Both the position numbers and the translations under genes were made by a program. From Prochlorococcus sp. AG-355-I04 (lineage in GTDB: Bacteria; Cyanobacteriota; Cyanobacteriia; PCC-6307; Cyanobiaceae), in NCBI GenBank assembly GCA_003280915.1, contig QCDL01000006.1, positions 23,621 through 87,620 on the forward strand: DNA of 64,000 nucleotides. Direction: 5' to 3'. Below the pieces are notes generated by a model, which did not search any database, had not been told where the DNA came from, and saw only the letters and a program-made list of their open reading frames with translations. Positions 25,603 to 35,270 of this stretch are shown one piece after another. Within the stretch, counting starts at the first letter, position 1; every line of letters starts with the position of its first letter.

Positions 25603-25854
25603 TTAGTTTTCCCAAAAGGGATCTGAAGTTAAAGAAACTTTTAATAAACTTTTTTTATTACTTTTAATATCACTTACACAAGCTCTCACCGTATTACCAT
25701 TAACGTCTATTTCGCAAGCACCGCAACTTCCTGTTAGACAGCCAGATGGAATTTCTAAACCTGCTTTTTCTGCAGCAGAGAACCAATCATCTCCCTCAGA
25801 GACAAATGTTTCATTATTATTCGACCATATAATTTTTATGTTTCTTTTTTTCAA
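25603..25854 (-). CDS. Small [2Fe-2S] ferredoxin-like protein
   Basis: An 83-residue protein with cluster ligands C39, C44, C47 and C59 (GCLTGSCGACEIDVNGN then TVRACV). The spacing C-x4-C-x2-C-x11-C is shorter at the last gap than in photosynthetic ferredoxin (about 29) and resembles CoxS-type small subunits. Its start overlaps the cobQ stop by four bases (ATGA), so the two are translationally coupled. It probably carries electrons to an oxidoreductase; the partner is unknown. Confidence 0.85.
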   Translation of the reverse strand: MKKRNIKIIWSNNNETFVSEGDDWFSAAEKAGLEIPSGCLTGSCGACEIDVNGNTVRACVSDIKSNKKSLLKVSLTSDPFWEN

Positions 25855-27380
25855 CTTAAAAATGATTTGAGATTTAAATGATTATCGAATTCATTAGCAA
25901 GATTATCAATAATGTATTCTCTCTTATTTTTATAAGATATTGATTTTTTATTTAATAATGGTAAATTTTTACTCTTCCTTATTAAATTTATATATTGATC
26001 TCTCCAATTGTCATTCTCAAATATTCCATGAATATAAGTACCTGCGGTTGTTCCACCTTCTTTATTTTCTTTGTACCATCCAAGATTTAAGTCTTTAAAG
26101 ATAGGTTTAACCTCTATTGAGGTTTGAGTATTTTCCAATTCAGTTTGGCCATTATGAATTTCAAATCCATTAATTTCTGATTGGCATGGCCATATAGATT
26201 TAGAGTTGATTTGACGTGTTAATTTTTTTTTAAAGAAAGTCGTTTTTAATGGTAGTAATCCAATGCCTTTAATTTTTTGTTCAGTATGATTTTTGGAACC
26301 CTCTTTAAAATAAGGATCTTCAAGTGTAGTCCCTAACATTTGTAAACCGCCACATATTCCAATAATATTTCCCTCGTTATTTGAATAGTTCCTTATATCC
26401 TGAGATAAGCCAGAATTTTCAAGAAAGATTTGATCTTTAATCGTTTGTTTACTGCCCGGTAGAATAATGAAGTCATACTTACTTAGGTTTTGTGATTTTC
26501 TAATCCATTCAATTAATATTGTTTCTTCATTTTCTAGGGGATCAAAGTCCGAGAAGTTACTAATAGATGGTAATTTTATAATGCCAACTTTGATTTCAGG
26601 ATTTTTAGAAAGTGATTTTTTTTCTATTAAATCTAAAGAATCCTCTGGCGGAAATGAATCATTTAACCAAGGAATAATTCCAATAACAGGGATTTGAGTT
26701 TTATTTTCTATCCAATTTTTTCCAGTTTTAAATAATGAAAGGTCTCCCCTGAATCTATTTATAATAATTCCCTTAATAAGTTTCTTTTCTTCAGGCTTCA
26801 TTAATTCAAGAGTACCAATTATTTGTGCAAATACACCTCCTCTTTCAATATCAGTAACTAATATGCAATTTGCTTTTAAATATTTTGCAATTCTTAAATT
26901 AGTAAGGTCTCTATGAATTAAATTCATTTCTACTGGACTGCCAGCCCCTTCGATAATTAAGCGGCAATTTGGATTTTGTTCGTAAATAAACTTTAAACTT
27001 TTTTTAATTACTTCCCAGCCTGGAATAAACCAATCTTTATAGTAATTTTGTGCAGTTGTGGTCCCTATGCTTTTGCCAAGGTGAATTACCTCGCTTATTG
27101 AGTTTCCTTGTGGTTTTAATAAAATGGGATTCATCTCTGCAGAGGGATTAATACCACAAGCAAAAGCTTGAAGTGCCTGTGAATATGCCATCTCTCCACC
27201 TTCCCAATCAACCCAAGCGTTGTTACTCATATTTTGACCTTTAAAAGGTATTGGCTTTTCTCCTAAATTTTTAAGAATCCTGCAAATAGCAGTAACCGTT
27301 AACGATTTCCCTGCTCCACTGGAAGTGCCTAGGACCATTATTGGTTTCCTTATTTCATGTAATTTTGCTTCTAAATCCAT
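25851..27380 (-). CDS. cobQ: Cobyric acid synthase
   Basis: Amidates adenosyl-cobyrinic acid a,c-diamide at four carboxylates in cobalamin (here pseudocobalamin) synthesis, using glutamine and ATP. N-terminal P-loop-like domain: VLGTSSGAGKSLTVTAIC with PFKGQNMSNNAWVDWEGGEM after it. C-terminal glutamine amidotransferase: the nucleophile Cys in IIGICGGLQMLG, and the catalytic His in AGTYIHGIFEND. 509 residues is the normal size. It is the first gene of a pair with the overlapping ferredoxin-like gene. Confidence 0.95.
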   Translation of the reverse strand: MDLEAKLHEIRKPIMVLGTSSGAGKSLTVTAICRILKNLGEKPIPFKGQNMSNNAWVDWEGGEMAYSQALQAFACGINPSAEMNPILLKPQGNSISEVIHLGKSIGTTTAQNYYKDWFIPGWEVIKKSLKFIYEQNPNCRLIIEGAGSPVEMNLIHRDLTNLRIAKYLKANCILVTDIERGGVFAQIIGTLELMKPEEKKLIKGIIINRFRGDLSLFKTGKNWIENKTQIPVIGIIPWLNDSFPPEDSLDLIEKKSLSKNPEIKVGIIKLPSISNFSDFDPLENEETILIEWIRKSQNLSKYDFIILPGSKQTIKDQIFLENSGLSQDIRNYSNNEGNIIGICGGLQMLGTTLEDPYFKEGSKNHTEQKIKGIGLLPLKTTFFKKKLTRQINSKSIWPCQSEINGFEIHNGQTELENTQTSIEVKPIFKDLNLGWYKENKEGGTTAGTYIHGIFENDNWRDQYINLIRKSKNLPLLNKKSISYKNKREYIIDNLANEFDNHLNLKSFLS

Positions 27381-27446
27381 TAGTAATTTATATTAATTTT
27401 AAAATTAATTAATTATTAAATTGAATTATAATTTGATTAAAAATTT

Positions 27447-28058
27447 GTGTTAATTCTAGCCTCTGCTTCTCAATCTAGAAAGAAATTACTAGAAAATTGT
27501 CAAATCGAATTTATCCAAATATCAAGTGACTTTGATGAAACTACTATTCAAGAAAAGAATATATTTAATCTAGCTTTGGAATTATCTTTTCAAAAGGCTA
27601 ATAGTTTATCTGAAAATATTCAAAACTTATCATTGCCCGAAAAATTTAATTATGGTCCTTTGGAAATACTTGGGTGCGATTCAATTTTTGAATTTAAAGG
27701 AGAAGCTTATGGAAAACCACTTAATAAAGAGGAAGCCTTTATTAGATGGAAAAAAATGTCTGGAGAATTTGGATTTTTACACACTGGTCATACTCTAATA
27801 ATTGGAAATTTTGATTCAACTTCCAAAATTTTTAAAATGATTGAAATTATTAAAAAAACAGTAAGTTCAAAAGTTTATTTTTCTAATTTGGAAGATTGGG
27901 AAATCAAGAGTTATGTAGATACAAATGAACCTTTATACTGCGCAGGAGGATTTGCCTTGGAAGGTATAGGCGGTAAATATATAGAAAAAATAGAGGGTTG
28001 CTACAGTAATGTAATGGGATTAAGTTTGCCATGGCTTAGAGAAAATTTATATAGATAA
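27447..28058 (+). CDS. maf: Maf-like nucleotide pyrophosphatase
   Basis: A 203-residue house-cleaning enzyme that hydrolyses non-canonical or methylated nucleoside triphosphates. The opening [20 protein letters not shown] has the Maf signature S-x-S-x-R, the conserved acidic ISSDFDET follows, then [20 protein letters not shown] and [20 protein letters not shown]. Translation begins at GTG since the signature lies directly after it and no ATG is in reach. It converges on psbC with a shared terminator. Confidence 0.9.
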   Translation: MLILASASQSRKKLLENCQIEFIQISSDFDETTIQEKNIFNLALELSFQKANSLSENIQNLSLPEKFNYGPLEILGCDSIFEFKGEAYGKPLNKEEAFIRWKKMSGEFGFLHTGHTLIIGNFDSTSKIFKMIEIIKKTVSSKVYFSNLEDWEIKSYVDTNEPLYCAGGFALEGIGGKYIEKIEGCYSNVMGLSLPWLRENLYR

Positions 28059-28078
28059 TAAAATTGAACAAAAAAAAA

Positions 28079-28103
28079 CCCTATCGGAAGATAGGGCTTT
28101 TTT
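28079..28103. terminator. Bidirectional terminator between maf and psbC
   Basis: Perfect stem CCCTATC/GATAGGG with a GGAA tetraloop, eight A before and a T run after. It would end maf on the plus strand and the abundant psbDC transcript on the minus strand. Confidence 0.9.
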
Positions 28104-28117
28104 TGTTTAGATAGAAA

Positions 28118-29500
28118 TTAATCTAAATCTGGCATTTCTAGAGCTGGTTCACTCTTTCTGTCGATTCCTTTTTCGAAACCAGCAGCGGCTGCTCTAGCAC
28201 GTCCAGCATGCCAAAGATGACCAATGAATGTAAACCATCCTAGGAAGAATTGGGCTGCAGCTAACCATTGTCTTAAGTTGACGAAGTTAACAGCATTCGG
28301 CTCTGTAATGATTCCACCAACAGAGTTGATAGAAGCGTTTGGAGCATGAGTCATATATTCAGCTGCTCTTCTTACCTGCCAAGGCTGAATATCATTTTGG
28401 ATTTTCTCAAGGCTCAATCCATTAGGTCCTCTTAGAGGCTCTAACCATGGCCCTCTGAAATCCCAAAATCTCATTGTTTCACCACCAAATATAATTTCAC
28501 CAGTAGGAGATCTCATGAGATACTTACCTAGACCTGTTGGTCCCATTGTTGAACCTACGTTAGCTCCAATTCTTTGATCTCTCACTAGGAAAGTAAAGCT
28601 TTGTGCCTGTGAAGCTTCAGCATTTGTTGGGCCATAAAACTCTGAAGGGTAAGCAGTGTTGTTAAACCAGATAAAAGTTGAAGCAATAAAACTTGCTACA
28701 CAAATTCCACCAAGAGCATAACTTAATAATCCTTCACCATTCCAGATAAAAGCTCTTCTAGCCCATCCGAAAGGTTTGGTAAAGATATGGAATATTCCTC
28801 CAATAATTGCAGTAATACCCACATAAACATGTCCACCAACAATATCTTCAATGGAGTTAACACCGATTATTGAACCAGCTCCTCCCCATGGAGATCTGAA
28901 TAGATAACCAAGGATAACTCTTGGATCTAAGGTTGGATTTACAAGTCTGACTTCACCACCACCTGGTGCCCATGTGTCATATGCACCGCCAATAAAACAC
29001 CAGTTAACTGACCATGCTAGTGCACCTACACCTAAAACAATCAAATGATATCCAAGGATATTTGTCATTTGATTTTTATCTCTCCAGTCGGTTGAGAAAA
29101 ATGGAAAATCTTCTTCAAGTTTTTCTGGACCTGCTAATGAATGGTAAATACCACCAAATCCAAGTACAGCAGAAGCTATCAAGTGAACCACGCCTGCTTG
29201 GAAGAAAGGCATGATATCAGTAACTTCACCACCTGGGCCTATTCCATAGCCAAACATTGCAACGTGTGGCATACAGATTAAACCTTGCTCCCACATTGGT
29301 TTATCAAAAGTAAAATGATTAACCTCAAAGAGCATCATTGCTCCAGCCCAAAAGACTATTAGTCCAGAGTGAGCAATGTGAGCTCCTAATAAACGTCCAG
29401 ATAAATTGATTAATCTAGCGTTACCTACATACCAGGCATAACCAGTTTCCTCAATACTTTGGTTTGGAGCTCTTAATAAATTATTAAAGGGCGTTTCCAC
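28118..29500 (-). CDS. psbC: Photosystem II CP43 chlorophyll protein
   Basis: Core antenna of photosystem II, six transmembrane helices with chlorophyll His ligands and a large lumenal loop that helps hold the Mn cluster. Landmarks: [20 protein letters not shown], the lumenal [20 protein letters not shown] with its GGET segment, and [21 protein letters not shown] chose the GTG start (giving METPFNNLL, 460 residues) over the ATG nine codons earlier, because mature CP43 sequences begin this way and the resulting 17-base overlap with psbD is the one known from plastids. Confidence 0.97.
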   Translation of the reverse strand: METPFNNLLRAPNQSIEETGYAWYVGNARLINLSGRLLGAHIAHSGLIVFWAGAMMLFEVNHFTFDKPMWEQGLICMPHVAMFGYGIGPGGEVTDIMPFFQAGVVHLIASAVLGFGGIYHSLAGPEKLEEDFPFFSTDWRDKNQMTNILGYHLIVLGVGALAWSVNWCFIGGAYDTWAPGGGEVRLVNPTLDPRVILGYLFRSPWGGAGSIIGVNSIEDIVGGHVYVGITAIIGGIFHIFTKPFGWARRAFIWNGEGLLSYALGGICVASFIASTFIWFNNTAYPSEFYGPTNAEASQAQSFTFLVRDQRIGANVGSTMGPTGLGKYLMRSPTGEIIFGGETMRFWDFRGPWLEPLRGPNGLSLEKIQNDIQPWQVRRAAEYMTHAPNASINSVGGIITEPNAVNFVNLRQWLAAAQFFLGWFTFIGHLWHAGRARAAAAGFEKGIDRKSEPALEMPDLD

Positions 29501-30560
29501 GTGGAAGAACCTCCTCAGGGAATACAAAGTTTTCGTGTGGTTGATCCACAGAAGACATCCATGCTCGCATACCTTCGTTCAAAAGTATATTTTTTGTATA
29601 GAAAGTTTCAAATTCTGGATCTTCTGCTGCACGGATTTCTTGGCTTACGAAATCATAAGCTCTTAAATTTAGTGCTAAGCCTACAATACCAATTGAAGAT
29701 GTCCACATACCCATAACAGGTACAAATAGCATCAAGAAATGTAAGAAACGTTTGTTTGAGAAAGCAATACCGAAGATTTGACTCCAGAATCTATTCGCTG
29801 TAATCATTGAATAAGTTTCTTCTTCTTGAGTTGGGTCAAAAGCTCTAAATGTTGAACTTTGAACCTTACCATCTGTATAAATACTTGTATCTTCATACAA
29901 AGTGTTTTGTACTGTAGCTCCATGGATAGCGCAAAGTAGAGCACCACCAAGAATTCCAGCAACACCCATCATGTGGAAAGGATTTAAAGTGATATTGTGA
30001 AAACCTTGAATGAACAGAATGTAGCGGAAGATTGCTGCAACACCGAATGAAGGTGCGAAGAACCAACTATGCTGTCCTAAAGGATAAATAAGGAAAATAC
30101 TTGTGAATACTGCAATTACAGCTGAGAATGCTAAAGCGTTGTATGGTCTAATTCCTACAAGGCCAGCAATTTCAAACTGACGAAGCATAAAACCAATTAG
30201 GCCAAATACTCCATGTAATGCAACGAAGTTCCAAAGTCCACCAAGTTGTAGCCATCTTACGAAACTACCTTGGGCTTCAGGACCCCATAAAAATAGAAGA
30301 CTGTGTCCCATGGCATCACCAGGGGTACTTACAGCTGCTGTTAAAAAGTTACAACCTTCAAGGTATGAGCTTGCAACTCCATGTGTGTACCATGAGGTAA
30401 CAAATGTTGTTCCGACGAACCAACCACCTATAGCAAGATATGCACAAGGAAGTAGGAGTAGTCCGGACCAACCAATAAATACAAAGCGGTCGCGCTTCAA
30501 CCAATCATCGAGGACATCAAACCATCCTCTTTGTGGGGCGCTACCAACTGCGATCGTCAT
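29484..30560 (-). CDS. psbD: Photosystem II D2 protein
   Basis: Reaction-centre subunit of photosystem II that, with D1, binds P680, pheophytin and the plastoquinone QA. The 358 residues include [40 protein letters not shown], the helix D quinone and iron His region [20 protein letters not shown] with [13 protein letters not shown], and the late [20 protein letters not shown]. It is followed by psbC with overlapping reading frames. The divergent region upstream (30561-30743) separates it from ycf4 and should hold a strong promoter. Confidence 0.98.
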   Translation of the reverse strand: MTIAVGSAPQRGWFDVLDDWLKRDRFVFIGWSGLLLLPCAYLAIGGWFVGTTFVTSWYTHGVASSYLEGCNFLTAAVSTPGDAMGHSLLFLWGPEAQGSFVRWLQLGGLWNFVALHGVFGLIGFMLRQFEIAGLVGIRPYNALAFSAVIAVFTSIFLIYPLGQHSWFFAPSFGVAAIFRYILFIQGFHNITLNPFHMMGVAGILGGALLCAIHGATVQNTLYEDTSIYTDGKVQSSTFRAFDPTQEEETYSMITANRFWSQIFGIAFSNKRFLHFLMLFVPVMGMWTSSIGIVGLALNLRAYDFVSQEIRAAEDPEFETFYTKNILLNEGMRAWMSSVDQPHENFVFPEEVLPRGNAL

Positions 30561-30743
30561 GAGAAATCGTTTTTTAGCTTCGGGATACGCAGTGACTGTA
30601 ACAAAGATTGAGAGTAATGTGGGGAAATATTTGTATATCTGAAATGCCTTGTAAAGCTTTCCTGACTTTTTTATTAAAAATTAGGTAAGAATACTCCCTT
30701 AGTTTGTTAAATTATCTGAACTAGGCTCAAAAAAAAGATAAAA

Positions 30744-31301
30744 ATGAATTCAGACCTCACTTCATTCGATAAAATCGAACAAAAAATTGGTGGATCAAGA
30801 AAAATTTCAAATTATATTATTGGAGGAATGTTGACTATTGGAGGTATTGGTTTTCTTTTGGCCTCTATATCTAGCTATACAGGAAGAGATTTATTACCTT
30901 TAGGAAATCCTTCAACTTTGTTGTTTATCCCTCAAGGAATAATAATGGGAGCATACGGAGTAATAGCTAATTTATTAAATTTTTACTTGTGGTATTTGGT
31001 TTACATAAACTTTGGTTCAGGAAGTAATTATTTTGATAAATCATCAAAATCTGTAGAAATAAAAAGAAAGGGATTATTTAAAGATGTTGAGGTTAAATTA
31101 AATTTTGATGAAATTAAATCTGTTAAGTTGGATATAAGTGAGGGATTTAATCCTAGAAGAAGAATTGCCCTAGTATTAAAAGGCAGAAAAAAACCTCTCC
31201 CTTTAAGCGGAGCAGGTGAACTTAAACCACTGCTTCAGGTTGAAGAAGAAGGAGCTCGTCTAGCTAAATTTTTAGATGTTAATTTGGAGGGCCTAAAATA
31301 A
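30744..31301 (+). CDS. ycf4: Photosystem I assembly protein Ycf4
   Basis: A 185-residue thylakoid protein that assists photosystem I assembly. It has two transmembrane helices (NYIIGGMLTIGGIGFLLASI and LLFIPQGIIMGAYGVIANLL), the family segment FYLWYLVYINFGSGSNYFDK, and a soluble C-terminal domain (RKGLFKDVEVKLNFDEIKSV, RRRIALVLKGRKKPLPLSG). It is divergent from psbD. Its TAA stop sits at the ATAA where the cyclophilin gene appears to begin, so the two form one operon. Confidence 0.95.
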   Translation: MNSDLTSFDKIEQKIGGSRKISNYIIGGMLTIGGIGFLLASISSYTGRDLLPLGNPSTLLFIPQGIIMGAYGVIANLLNFYLWYLVYINFGSGSNYFDKSSKSVEIKRKGLFKDVEVKLNFDEIKSVKLDISEGFNPRRRIALVLKGRKKPLPLSGAGELKPLLQVEEEGARLAKFLDVNLEGLK

Positions 31302-31954
31302 AAAAAAAATATTTTTTAAAAACATTATCTTTAATACAGGTTTTGTTTTTGGTTCAAGCTTGTAGTTATAAAAGTGAGATTGATTCAAATTATTACTGCC
31401 AAAAACTTAAATTTAGTTGTATTCAGAGTAATAAAGTAGTTAATTTTAAAACTTCAAAAGGTGATTTTGAGGTAAAATTATTTGGTAAAGATAACCCAGT
31501 AACAGTATCAAATTTTCTGGAGAACATAGACAATAATATTTATGAAAATAAAAAATTTTATAAAATAATAAATTATCCCCAAATAAGGTTTATACATGGC
31601 GGCGTTAATCCAGAAAATAAATCTTATATAGAACGAAAACAAATCCTGAATAAGACAAGTCCAACAATACCTTTAGAAATAAAATTCAAAGAAGAAATAA
31701 AACCAAGATATAATTATCAAATAAAAAATCCTAGTGAAACAGTAAATTTAGTTAATACTTTTGAGAGTGGATCAATCGCTATGGTTAAAAGCGGTAAGAA
31801 TAAGTCTTCATCTACTGAATTTTTTTTTGTAACGACTAAGATCCCAGAACTAGATGGAAGATATTCGATTTTTGGAAAGATCATTAAAGGATTAGACGTT
31901 CTCGAAAAAATCAATAAAGAAGACTACATCAAGGCAGTCCAGATATCTAATTAA
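31298..31954 (+). CDS. Cyclophilin-type peptidyl-prolyl isomerase, lipoprotein-like, apparent ATA start
   Basis: Cyclophilin domain: [20 protein letters not shown] near residue 50, [30 protein letters not shown] and [20 protein letters not shown], all family segments, though some active-site residues differ from the classic FHR and HMDG motifs. Starting at the TTG 31343 truncates the leader. Reading from the ATA at 31298 restores a full lipoprotein signal ([18 protein letters not shown] then QACSYK, lipobox Cys). A GGAGG lies eight bases before that ATA. I therefore propose this start, giving 218 residues; ATG was probably lost, or ATA/another codon is used. It overlaps ycf4 by four bases. 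Confidence 0.75.
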   Translation: MKKKYFLKTLSLIQVLFLVQACSYKSEIDSNYYCQKLKFSCIQSNKVVNFKTSKGDFEVKLFGKDNPVTVSNFLENIDNNIYENKKFYKIINYPQIRFIHGGVNPENKSYIERKQILNKTSPTIPLEIKFKEEIKPRYNYQIKNPSETVNLVNTFESGSIAMVKSGKNKSSSTEFFFVTTKIPELDGRYSIFGKIIKGLDVLEKINKEDYIKAVQISN

Positions 31955-32475
31955 ATTTCTAGAGAATATTTATTTATTTTCAACATTTCTGTATTAACTC
32001 CTGAAGAGCGTTTAAGAGCTACCTTACCAGTTCTCGCTATTTCAAGGATGCCGTATGGCTCGAGTAATTTCTCTAGAGCAACTAACTTCCCAGGATCTCC
32101 AACTACCTCGAGAGTTAAGGCCATATCTGATACATCAACAACTTTTGCACGGAAAATCTGTACTATATCAAGGATATTACTCCTAGTATCTTCTTTCGAT
32201 GAGACTTTTAGTAACATCAATTCCCTCTCAACAGCTGCGAGATTAGTAAAATCTACAACTCCCAGAACATTAAATAACTTATTAAGTTGCTTAGTCATTT
32301 GTTGAAGAGTTTCATCATCACCCTCTACTACCATTGTTAACCTTGAAATCCCTTTAGATTCTGCAGGCCCTACTGCAAGGCTATCTATGTTGAATCCCCT
32401 TCTAGCGAAGAGACCTGAGATTCTACTCAAGGCTCCAGATTCATCTTCTACAAGAACTGATAATGTATGTTTCAT
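31951..32475 (-). CDS. ilvH: Acetolactate synthase small (regulatory) subunit
   Basis: Regulatory chain of acetohydroxyacid synthase for branched-chain amino acids; it activates the catalytic subunit and mediates valine feedback. The 174 residues start with an ACT domain ([55 protein letters not shown]) and end with the ALS_ss_C domain ([39 protein letters not shown]). It converges with the cyclophilin gene with a four-base overlap and is preceded by an alpha/beta hydrolase gene three bases away on the same strand. Confidence 0.96.
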   Translation of the reverse strand: MKHTLSVLVEDESGALSRISGLFARRGFNIDSLAVGPAESKGISRLTMVVEGDDETLQQMTKQLNKLFNVLGVVDFTNLAAVERELMLLKVSSKEDTRSNILDIVQIFRAKVVDVSDMALTLEVVGDPGKLVALEKLLEPYGILEIARTGKVALKRSSGVNTEMLKINKYSLEI

Positions 32476-32478
32476 ATT

Positions 32479-33420
32479 TTAAAAGGTTTTTAAATCTTTA
32501 ATCCATTCATAAGAAATTCTATTGAATACTGAAGGGTCTTCATCATGGATACAATGACCTGAATTGGATACTATTTTTAATTTTACCCATCTATGGAAAT
32601 TTGCAATCTTTTTACCAACAAACAAAGGTATGAAATTATCTTTTTCACCCCAAATCAATAAAAAAGGAACTTTTTTTGAGGCGCTAAGTTTTCTCAAAAG
32701 GTGAGAAGCTTTAAATTTTTCATCTCTTGAAGACATTCCAATACACATTGCTCTTAATGATCTAGCTGAAGTTCTCCTTAAAACTGGTTTTGTAACCAAA
32801 TCAATTAGTTCGCGATCAATATTATCTTTTTTGAAATATGCAGAATTTAGTCCCAGTTGAACAACCCCTAATTTAGTTATTAAAAATAAAATAATCTCCA
32901 AAGGGAAAAATAAAAAAAATATTGTTATGAATCTATCTTGAAATTTCTTAAATGATGATTTTTTTGTTGTGGACTTTTTATTTTCTTGAATTTGATCTGG
33001 CAAAGGCGATGCAATAACTGTTGCAATCTGATCCTCTAATGAAACAGCACATGTTAAAGCAACTAGTGACCCAAGGGAATTGCCAATAAGAATTACTTTC
33101 CCAGAATTCTTTGGTCTTATTACCTGTGAAATAAAGTCTTTCACTTGATCACACCAAATTTCATTATTTAATTTTCCAATTTGTCTAATCCCAGGTTGAT
33201 CTGAATCCCCAAATCCTATTAAATCCAGAGAATAAGAGGCAAAATTCTTTTTCGCAAAATACTCTAAATTGTTTCTCCAATGTTTTCGACTTGCCCCAAA
33301 TCCATGGAGAAAGATAATTGGAATCTCATTTTCTTCACCTGTAACACTCCAACAAATTTTAAAACCATTCCAATTCCAGTAATTAGGAACGTTTATATTT
33401 TTTTTAAAATTATTATTCAT
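32479..33420 (-). CDS. Alpha/beta hydrolase
   Basis: A 313-residue alpha/beta hydrolase fold protein. The oxyanion segment is IIFLHGFGASRKHW (about residues 35-48), the nucleophile elbow LIGNSLGSLVALTC (Ser about 115), the acid LLIWGEKDNFIPLFV, and the catalytic His VSNSGHCIHDEDPSV near the end. A hydrophobic stretch (ITIFFLFFPLEIILFLITKL) in the cap may touch membranes. Plant and cyanobacterial relatives include pheophytinase-like and haloalkane-dehalogenase-like proteins; substrate is not determined. It is immediately upstream of ilvH. Confidence 0.85.
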   Translation of the reverse strand: MNNNFKKNINVPNYWNWNGFKICWSVTGEENEIPIIFLHGFGASRKHWRNNLEYFAKKNFASYSLDLIGFGDSDQPGIRQIGKLNNEIWCDQVKDFISQVIRPKNSGKVILIGNSLGSLVALTCAVSLEDQIATVIASPLPDQIQENKKSTTKKSSFKKFQDRFITIFFLFFPLEIILFLITKLGVVQLGLNSAYFKKDNIDRELIDLVTKPVLRRTSARSLRAMCIGMSSRDEKFKASHLLRKLSASKKVPFLLIWGEKDNFIPLFVGKKIANFHRWVKLKIVSNSGHCIHDEDPSVFNRISYEWIKDLKTF

Positions 33421-33514
33421 ATATTCAAAAAATTTTCAAGATATTTGAATTATCTACATTTTTAACAAATAAATGTATTTTGAATGTAAATTATAGTAAT
33501 CATTCAATTTTACT

Positions 33515-33613
33515 ATGGCTAAAGAAATTTTTAGTATTGCGGCAGTTTTTTGGATACTTATACCAATAGGATTAGTTGGTGGTGCTTTGTTATTAAAGTT
33601 TCAGGGAGACTGA
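33515..33613 (+). CDS. petM: Cytochrome b6f subunit PetM
   Basis: A 32-residue single-span subunit VII of the cytochrome b6f complex, which passes electrons from plastoquinol to plastocyanin in the thylakoid. The sequence [20 protein letters not shown] and the following [12 protein letters not shown] match the family in length and pattern (one helix, short charged tail). It is too short for usual length cut-offs but the match is convincing. It stands before the Ycf39-like gene on the same strand. Confidence 0.93.
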
Positions 33614-33670
33614 TTCTCACGGATACATCACAATTTGAGTTATGGTCTTAAAGTTAAGTAAATCTTAAGT

Positions 33671-34633
33671 ATGAAGATTCTTTTAGTAGGAGCAACAGGG
33701 ACACTTGGTAGACAAATAGCAAAGCAAGCTATAGAAGAGGGACATGAAGTAAGATGCTTTGTAAGAAATCCAAGAAAAGCTTCCTTTCTACAAGAATGGG
33801 GTTGTGAGCTAACAAAAGGTAATTTGTTAAATTCTTCTGATATCGAATATGCATTGCAAGATATTGAAGTAGTTATTGATGCAGCGACTAGTAGGCCAGA
33901 TGATCCTAAAAGTATTTATGAAATTGATTGGGATGGAAAACTTAACTTATTCAATGCTTGCGAATCTTTAAACGTAAAAAGGGTAATATTCCTTTCTATC
34001 CTCCTAACAGAAAAGTTTAGAAATGTTCCTTTAATGGACATTAAATTTTGCACTGAAAAACTTCTTGAAAAATCTGATTTAGACTATACAATCTTCAAAT
34101 GTGCAGCTTTTATGCAAGGAGTTATTGGTCAATTCGCAATCCCAATCTTGGATAGTCAAGCAGTATGGATGAGTGGGACTCCAACTAAAATTGCTTATAT
34201 GAATACTCAAGATATGGCGAAAGTTGTTGTAGCAGCAGTAAATAATCCAAAAACTCACAGAACATCATTGCCATTAGTAGGTCCCAAAGCATGGGATTCA
34301 AATGAAGTTATATCTTTATGTGAAAAATTTAGTGAAAAAAAGGCGAAAATTTTTAGAGTTTCCCCCTTCCTTATTACGGTCACTCAAAAAGTAGTTTCCT
34401 TTTTCCAAGATTCTCTTAATGTTGCTGAGCGATTGGCCTTTGCTGAAGTAACTAGTAGTGGTGAATCATTAGATGCTGACATGAGCAAAACTTACGAAAT
34501 ATTGGAACTTAAAAAAGAGGATATAACCTCTCTAGAGAGTTATATAAAGGAGTACTATCAACAAATACTTAAAAGATTAAGGGAAATGGAAGCAGATCTT
34601 AATATTGAAGAAAAAAAGAGATTACCTTTTTAA
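33671..34633 (+). CDS. ycf39: NmrA-like / Ycf39-type atypical SDR
   Basis: A 320-residue NAD(P)-binding protein of the atypical short-chain dehydrogenase group. The nucleotide loop is at the start (ILLVGATGTLGRQIAKQAIE), followed by VRCFVRNPRKASFLQEWGCE and DAATSRPDDPKSIYEIDWDG as in Ycf39/HCF244. Those proteins help synthesis and assembly of the D1 protein and chlorophyll handling in early photosystem II, often together with Hlips, several of which are in this window. The C-terminal part (MSKTYEILELKKEDITSLES) is helical. The exact paralogue is not certain. Confidence 0.88.
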   Translation: MKILLVGATGTLGRQIAKQAIEEGHEVRCFVRNPRKASFLQEWGCELTKGNLLNSSDIEYALQDIEVVIDAATSRPDDPKSIYEIDWDGKLNLFNACESLNVKRVIFLSILLTEKFRNVPLMDIKFCTEKLLEKSDLDYTIFKCAAFMQGVIGQFAIPILDSQAVWMSGTPTKIAYMNTQDMAKVVVAAVNNPKTHRTSLPLVGPKAWDSNEVISLCEKFSEKKAKIFRVSPFLITVTQKVVSFFQDSLNVAERLAFAEVTSSGESLDADMSKTYEILELKKEDITSLESYIKEYYQQILKRLREMEADLNIEEKKRLPF

Positions 34634-34689
34634 TATTGCAATTTTAGAATCAGATAGTATATTTGTACTATAATAAATATTATTGACCT

Positions 34690-34902
34690 ATGTCTGTTTC
34701 TAAGTCTAAAAACCTTGAGAGAAAACTAGATAATTTTGCAAAAGAAGCAAAAAATGAATTGAATAATGTTTGCGGATCTTCATTATGGGAAAGCCTTGGG
34801 TTTGTTTTTTTTGATCAATTAGAAGATTCTGAAAAAATTGCGAAAGCAAATTTTTACTATGGACAACTGCAAATAATTAATGAAATTAAATTTTCAATTT
34901 GA
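34690..34902 (+). CDS. Small hypothetical protein
   Basis: A 70-residue soluble, mainly helical protein (KNLERKLDNFAKEAKNELNN, DSEKIAKANFYYGQLQIINE). There is no membrane segment or known motif. It lies between the Ycf39-like gene and infA on the same strand. The frame has a good ATG and neighbour-like composition. Function unknown. Confidence 0.6.
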   Translation: MSVSKSKNLERKLDNFAKEAKNELNNVCGSSLWESLGFVFFDQLEDSEKIAKANFYYGQLQIINEIKFSI

Positions 34903-34994
34903 ATTGAATTGCATATTTTTACGTATGTAATTTTTTTTAAATCAATTTTGGCTAATCTTTTTCTGATAATATGTACTTAGTAAAAGATTAATTA

Positions 34995-35261
34995 ATGATT
35001 GAAACTTCAGGTGTAATAGAAAAAGAGCAGGGGAATGGATTTTATTTGGTTACTTTAGAACAACCTGAAGGACATCAATGTTTATGTAGAGCTGCGGGTA
35101 AATTGACTAAATTTAGAATTAAATTATTAGCTGGAGATAAAGTGTTAGTTGAGATAAGTCCTTATGATCTATCTAGAGGGAGGATAACTTATCGAGAAAG
35201 AAATGCAGGTAATGCTAGACCTACTACGAATAAAAATAATCCTAAGAGAAATAATAAATAA
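34995..35261 (+). CDS. infA: Translation initiation factor IF-1
   Basis: An S1-type OB-fold protein that occupies the A site of the 30S subunit during initiation. The family pattern is VIEKEQGNGFYLVTLEQ, then RIKLLAGDKVLVEISPYDLS and RGRITYRERNAG. At 88 residues it is longer than the usual 72, because of a basic Asn/Lys-rich tail (PTTNKNNPKRNNK). The segment LYRAAGKLTKF-like part contains CLCRAAGK, with two Cys close together. It converges with the NTRC gene. Confidence 0.92.
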   Translation: MIETSGVIEKEQGNGFYLVTLEQPEGHQCLCRAAGKLTKFRIKLLAGDKVLVEISPYDLSRGRITYRERNAGNARPTTNKNNPKRNNK

Positions 35262-35270
35262 AAAGTTACT

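Noticed and set aside
30310..30642. 110-codon plus-strand frame opposite psbD
   Set aside because: It is antisense to highly conserved D2 sequence and has no recognisable features of its own.
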